Position numbers and translations under genes: made by a program. From positions 1 through 7,462 of the forward strand of contig MUYB01000020.1 of NCBI GenBank assembly GCA_002015125.1: a DNA stretch of 7,462 nucleotides. Direction: 5' to 3'. The first letter of the stretch is position 1. Every line of letters begins with the position of its first letter. Source of the DNA: [Haemophilus] felis (lineage in GTDB: Bacteria > Pseudomonadota > Gammaproteobacteria > Enterobacterales > Pasteurellaceae). The notes below the pieces were generated by a model. That model saw only the letters and a list, made by a program, of their open reading frames with translations. It was not told the origin of the DNA and searched no databases. Below, piece after piece: positions 5,262-7,462 of this stretch.

Positions 5262-5721
5262 TTACGCCTTTTTGCTTGGAGGAGCTAATAGCTCATCAAC
5301 TTTTTTAGGATAGCCACCTCCGCTTCCAATTCCAAAATGCGATAACGCAAGCGTTTTTCTTCAGTTTTGGGTTTCATCGTAGAACAACCTTTAGGTTTGG
5401 GAAGAAGAACGTTTATACCTTGTTTGTCAAAAGCTTGCAACCATTGACTAATCACACACTGAATGTTCGCTCTCAAATGTCAAGTAAGTGGATTCTGACG
5501 AATATTACTCATGTTTAGATAGTATTATGGTTATATTGGGATAGTCAACGACGAAATATCCTATCTTTTAGCTGAAAATGCTGACATGTGAGTGAGCGAT
5601 TTTTACCATTCTAAAGATAAAATGCGATGACCTGCTGTTTGAAAGATTGGTTATATTTAGTCATAAAAAATCTGCACCTTAATAAGCTGGTTGGTTAGTC
5701 CAACTTTTTGGGGGCAGATCA
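5262..5721 (-). mobile_element. Truncated IS3-family (IS150-group) element inserted in a permease gene
   Basis: The element's left end is placed at 5721: on the minus strand it begins TGATCTGCCCCCAAAAAGTT and continues GGAC, the CCCCCAAAAAGTTGGAC style of many IS150-group ends. A broken orfA follows from 5664. After the orfA end, around 5262-5285, no orfB similarity is readable (no DDE motifs before the next gene starts at 5195), so most or all of orfB and the right end are missing. The lower boundary is therefore approximate. The insertion lies inside the permease frame right after the residues GAGIG. Confidence 0.75.
5285..5664 (-). pseudogene. IS3-family OrfA, decayed
   Basis: The minus-strand reading starts MTKYNQSFKQQVIAFYL at 5664 and meets a TAG at 5613-5611; after it NGKNRSLTCQHFQLKDR continues, typical of the first HTH of IS150-group OrfA. 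More stops follow, and the frame changes before VISQWLQAFDKQGIN (second HTH) and the leucine-zipper-like end RLRYRILELEAEVAILKK. The frame ends in MSY-stop at 5287-5285. A segment between the two HTHs appears lost, since the fragment is shorter than a usual 150-180 residue OrfA. A possible slippery heptamer A-AAA-AAG is in frame at 5306-5300; the shifted frame reads DELLAPPSKKA and stops at 5264-5262. OrfA would bind DNA as part of the OrfAB transposase; here it cannot be functional. Confidence 0.8.
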
Positions 5722-6143
5722 CCAATGCCTGCTCCCATTTCTTTATACGCTGTATGACCAACATAAACAGTTACAGGGAACGGATTGCCCATCACTGCAC
5801 CTAACATACTTGAGCAACCGTTTGCGATCATTACTCGACGTGTTGGATACGGATCTCCAGCAGCATGTGCACTTTCGATATTTTCTAAATCAAACACATA
5901 GTTTGCTAAAGCGAGTGGTACTGCAGAAGCTAGATAAGGCGCGGCTACCTGTAATCCCTCTAAGAAATTATTAATGTGTAATTTTGGTGGATTAAAACCA
6001 GCGCTCGCAAGAGCTGTTTGGAATGAAGCGGCATTTTGCAAACCAAATGCCCACGCTAAGACTGTTCCCACGATGAGTAACAGTAACCCTGTTGGGATTT
6101 TACGGAACATTGGTGAGCGACCAAACCAGTTAATAAAAATTAA
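5722..6143 (-). pseudogene. Fragment of an NCS2/AzgA-like xanthine-uracil-type permease gene
   Basis: About 140 residues of a multi-spanning permease are readable on the minus strand, from PLIFINWFGRSPMF to VGHTAYKEMGAGIG. They include a membrane segment (IPTGLLLLIVGTVLAWAFGL), another at AAPYLASAVPLALANYVF, and the signatures DLENIESAHAAGD and MGNPFPVTVYVGH, which fit an uncharacterised branch of the xanthine/uracil permease superfamily (full length about 430 residues). Such proteins move purines or related molecules across the inner membrane. The frame is cut at its 5' side by the 44-base hairpin (the apparent ATG at 6164 lies in that hairpin, giving MLIYVSP) and at its 3' side by the IS3 end, after which DLPPKSWTNQPAY is IS sequence up to a stop at 5679. 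Both termini of the permease are missing, so it is non-functional. The substrate cannot be told. Confidence 0.75.
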
Positions 6144-6187
6144 GGGGCTGACGTAGATTAACATACTAGCTAATCTACGTCAGCCCC
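6144..6187. repeat. 44-base near-perfect hairpin with IS-like termini
   Basis: GGGGCTGACGTAGATTA (6144-6160) and TAATCTACGTCAGCCCC (6171-6187) are perfect 17-base inverted repeats around a 10-base centre. There is no T-run suited to termination of the neighbouring gene, which has its own terminator 7 bases away. The GGGGCTG tip resembles, from memory, the ends of IS1016-group (IS1595 family) elements, so this may be an internally deleted copy. No clear 8-base target duplication is present (AAAATTAA on the left, AAAAAGAA on the right). Confidence 0.7.
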
Positions 6188-6193
6188 AAAAAG

Positions 6194-6220
6194 AAAAATG
6201 GCAGAAACCTGCCATTTTTT
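6194..6220 (-). terminator. Intrinsic terminator of aphA
   Basis: On the minus strand ATGGCAG (6215-6209), a GTTT loop and CTGCCAT (6204-6198) form a seven-pair stem extended by A-T pairs on both sides, followed by TTTTTCTTTTT. It starts three bases after the aphA stop codon. T-runs on both strands make it able to act in both directions. Confidence 0.9.
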
Positions 6221-6223
6221 GGA

Positions 6224-6940
6224 TTAGTAACTTGAATTGATTAAAACCTCTTCACCATAACCGCCCGCTTGTGGGAATGGCTCGTAAGTTGAATTGGTTG
6301 CACGCAATAAACGAATACCACGAATGCCAGCTTCTTGTGCTGCTAAAATATCGTCGTCGCTGTCGCCGTAGTGCAATTTCACCTTGTGTTTGATAATGCC
6401 TGCTGATTTTTTGTATTTGGTTTTCATCGCATCAATGCCGTGACCACCCATAAAGTTCACAGGGTGCATATTTTTAATGCCGAAGGTTTTGGCTAATAAT
6501 GGTGTGAGTTGATCATCTTTACCAGCGGTACGTCCTGTAATAAAGAAGATTTGATCGCCACGCTCTTGATGCATATTAATTAGTGCTTGAGCCGCTTTTT
6601 TAGGAATAGAATATTTATCGCAACCTGCGTTGATTTCATCCCAAAATGCTTGATTTTTCAAATAGCTATAATCATTTGGGGAGTATTTTTGTTTGCCGTA
6701 GTAAAAGCAACCACTACTTGCTAACACAGTATCATCAATGTCAAAACTGACATTCATCGGCGGTATCCCTTTCAAACTTTCTTTGATTTGTTCAACAGAA
6801 ACCCAATGAATAGGGGCTTGCTGCGTTTCTAATGTACGTAAATCAAAGCCCGCCTGAGTATATGGCACTTTCGGAGCAGCTTGTGCTGATAGCATAGTTG
6901 CAGCAGCTAAACAAGTGAGTGCTAATTTTGAATAATTCAT
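6224..6940 (-). CDS. aphA: Class B acid phosphatase AphA, periplasmic
   Basis: A 238-residue precursor of a periplasmic, metal-dependent HAD-fold phosphatase that removes phosphate from nucleotides and small organic phosphates. I chose the ATG at 6940 over an in-frame ATG at 6982 because it has GAGGT a few bases upstream and starts directly with a signal peptide (MNYSKLALTCLAAATMLSAQA), cleaved probably after AQA. HAD motif I is FDIDDTVLAS (66-75; Asp67 nucleophile, Asp69 acid/base), motif II is ITGR (134-137), and motif IV is YGDSDDD (191-197). The end, RATNSTYEPFPQAGGYGEE, is diagnostic of AphA. Length matches the family (about 237). It starts 45 bases after serC in the same direction, without a clear terminator between, and may be co-transcribed. 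A strong terminator follows at once. Confidence 0.94.
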   Translation of the reverse strand: MNYSKLALTCLAAATMLSAQAAPKVPYTQAGFDLRTLETQQAPIHWVSVEQIKESLKGIPPMNVSFDIDDTVLASSGCFYYGKQKYSPNDYSYLKNQAFWDEINAGCDKYSIPKKAAQALINMHQERGDQIFFITGRTAGKDDQLTPLLAKTFGIKNMHPVNFMGGHGIDAMKTKYKKSAGIIKHKVKLHYGDSDDDILAAQEAGIRGIRLLRATNSTYEPFPQAGGYGEEVLINSSY

Positions 6941-6985
6941 ACATACCTCGTTAAGTTGAATGTGAATAAAAAATCGATTCAAGCG

Positions 6986-7462
6986 TCATTGACGGGCGTT
7001 TTCTTGCTCAAATTTCCGCATAAAAGCAATGAGTGCTTCAACGCCCTCAATGGGCATTGCATTGTAGATCGAAGCACGCATTCCGCCTAACACTTTATGC
7101 CCTTTCAAGGCTTGCAAACCGCAAGCGGTGGCTTCTGCCACAAATTTTGCATTCAGTTCGTCGTTGTGCGTGGTAAAAGTCACGTTCATTCTTGAACGGT
7201 TCGCCACCGCCACTTGGTTGTGGTAAAACTCGCTTTGATCAAGGTAATCATAAAGCAAATTCGCCTTGGCTTGGTTGCGTGCTTCCGTAGCACTCACGCC
7301 GCCTGTGGCAAGCAAATGTTTGAACACCAACGAGCAGAGATACCACGCAAATGTCGGGGGCGTGTTGATCATCGAATCGCTTTTCGCTTGCACCTTGTAA
7401 TTCCAAATGGACGGCGTGTCTTTGCGTGCATTGCCGATTAAATCTTCACGCACAATCACAAT
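6986..7462 (-). CDS. serC: Phosphoserine aminotransferase SerC, C-terminal 158 residues (partial)
   Basis: The frame is open at the right window edge and ends with TGA at 6988-6986. SerC is a PLP enzyme that transfers an amino group from glutamate to 3-phosphohydroxypyruvate (serine synthesis) and to the matching intermediate of pyridoxal phosphate synthesis. The visible part begins [10 protein letters not shown], directly after where the PLP-lysine segment should be, and carries [26 protein letters not shown] and [19 protein letters not shown], all strongly conserved in SerC. The full protein is about 360 residues; about 200 residues, including the PLP lysine, lie outside. No disruption is visible. 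aphA follows 45 bases downstream. Confidence 0.95.
   Translation of the reverse strand: MVIVREDLIGNARKDTPSIWNYKVQAKSDSMINTPPTFAWYLCSLVFKHLLATGGVSATEARNQAKANLLYDYLDQSEFYHNQVAVANRSRMNVTFTTHNDELNAKFVAEATACGLQALKGHKVLGGMRASIYNAMPIEGVEALIAFMRKFEQENARQ

Noticed and set aside
5708..6156. Plus-strand frames of 88 and 60 codons
   Set aside because: They are antisense to the permease fragment, which has clear membrane segments and family motifs on the minus strand.
6941..6982. Longer aphA start at 6982, adding 14 residues
   Set aside because: It would place MNRFFIHIQLNEVC before a normal signal peptide and lacks a good ribosome-binding site; the start at 6940 has both.
7114..7128. ACCGCAAGCGGT, similar to an uptake-signal core on either strand
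   Set aside because: It matches the ACAAGCGGT core only in part and lies in the conserved coding sequence of serC; it is more likely chance.
1..7462. CRISPR array, toxin-antitoxin pair or defence island
   Set aside because: No direct-repeat array, no small paired genes and no defence-family motifs are visible in any frame; the window is housekeeping genes plus IS debris.

Overview
The window looks like a chromosomal segment from a member of the Pasteurellaceae (the Haemophilus/Avibacterium/Actinobacillus group). The base composition is AT-rich. The MetB, TrxA, Psd and FklB proteins read like Haemophilus-type orthologues, and there is one exact copy of the ACAAGCGGT core that I associate with DNA-uptake signals of the Actinobacillus-type branch. 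I cannot fix the genus. The frequent mobile-element debris suggests a genome rich in insertion sequences.

Left part (1-1100). The 5' end of an IS481-family insertion sequence runs off the left edge: an N-terminal transposase on the minus strand, a structured leader and a probable outer end at 510. About 180 bases without a recognisable gene follow, then a minus-strand tRNA operon transcribed Gly(GCC)-Cys(GCA)-Leu(TAA). It has a near-consensus promoter at its right end and an intrinsic terminator at its left end.

Centre (1240-4661), all on the plus strand. metB (methionine biosynthesis) and trxA (thioredoxin) follow, trxA with its own promoter and a strong terminator. Next come psd (phosphatidylserine decarboxylase) and fklB (FKBP-type peptidyl-prolyl isomerase), which probably form a two-gene operon with a strong promoter and a shared terminator. 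This is ordinary housekeeping content.

Right part (4683-7462), all on the minus strand. Reading in the direction of transcription: the 3' part of serC, aphA (class B acid phosphatase) with a terminator, a 44-base near-perfect hairpin, a fragment of an NCS2/AzgA-like permease gene, a decayed IS3-family (IS150-group) orfA that interrupts the permease, and a membrane-anchored thioredoxin-like protein with a CHYC active site. The permease has lost both ends, and the IS3 element has lost most or all of orfB. Insertion followed by deletion has therefore remodelled this stretch.

I found no convincing new defence, toxin or secretion system. The most interesting points are the fold-back structure that could hide the ribosome-binding site of the IS481 transposase, the 44-base hairpin that resembles two IS termini facing each other, the double-bracketed permease relic, and the unusual CHYC motif of the thioredoxin-like protein.
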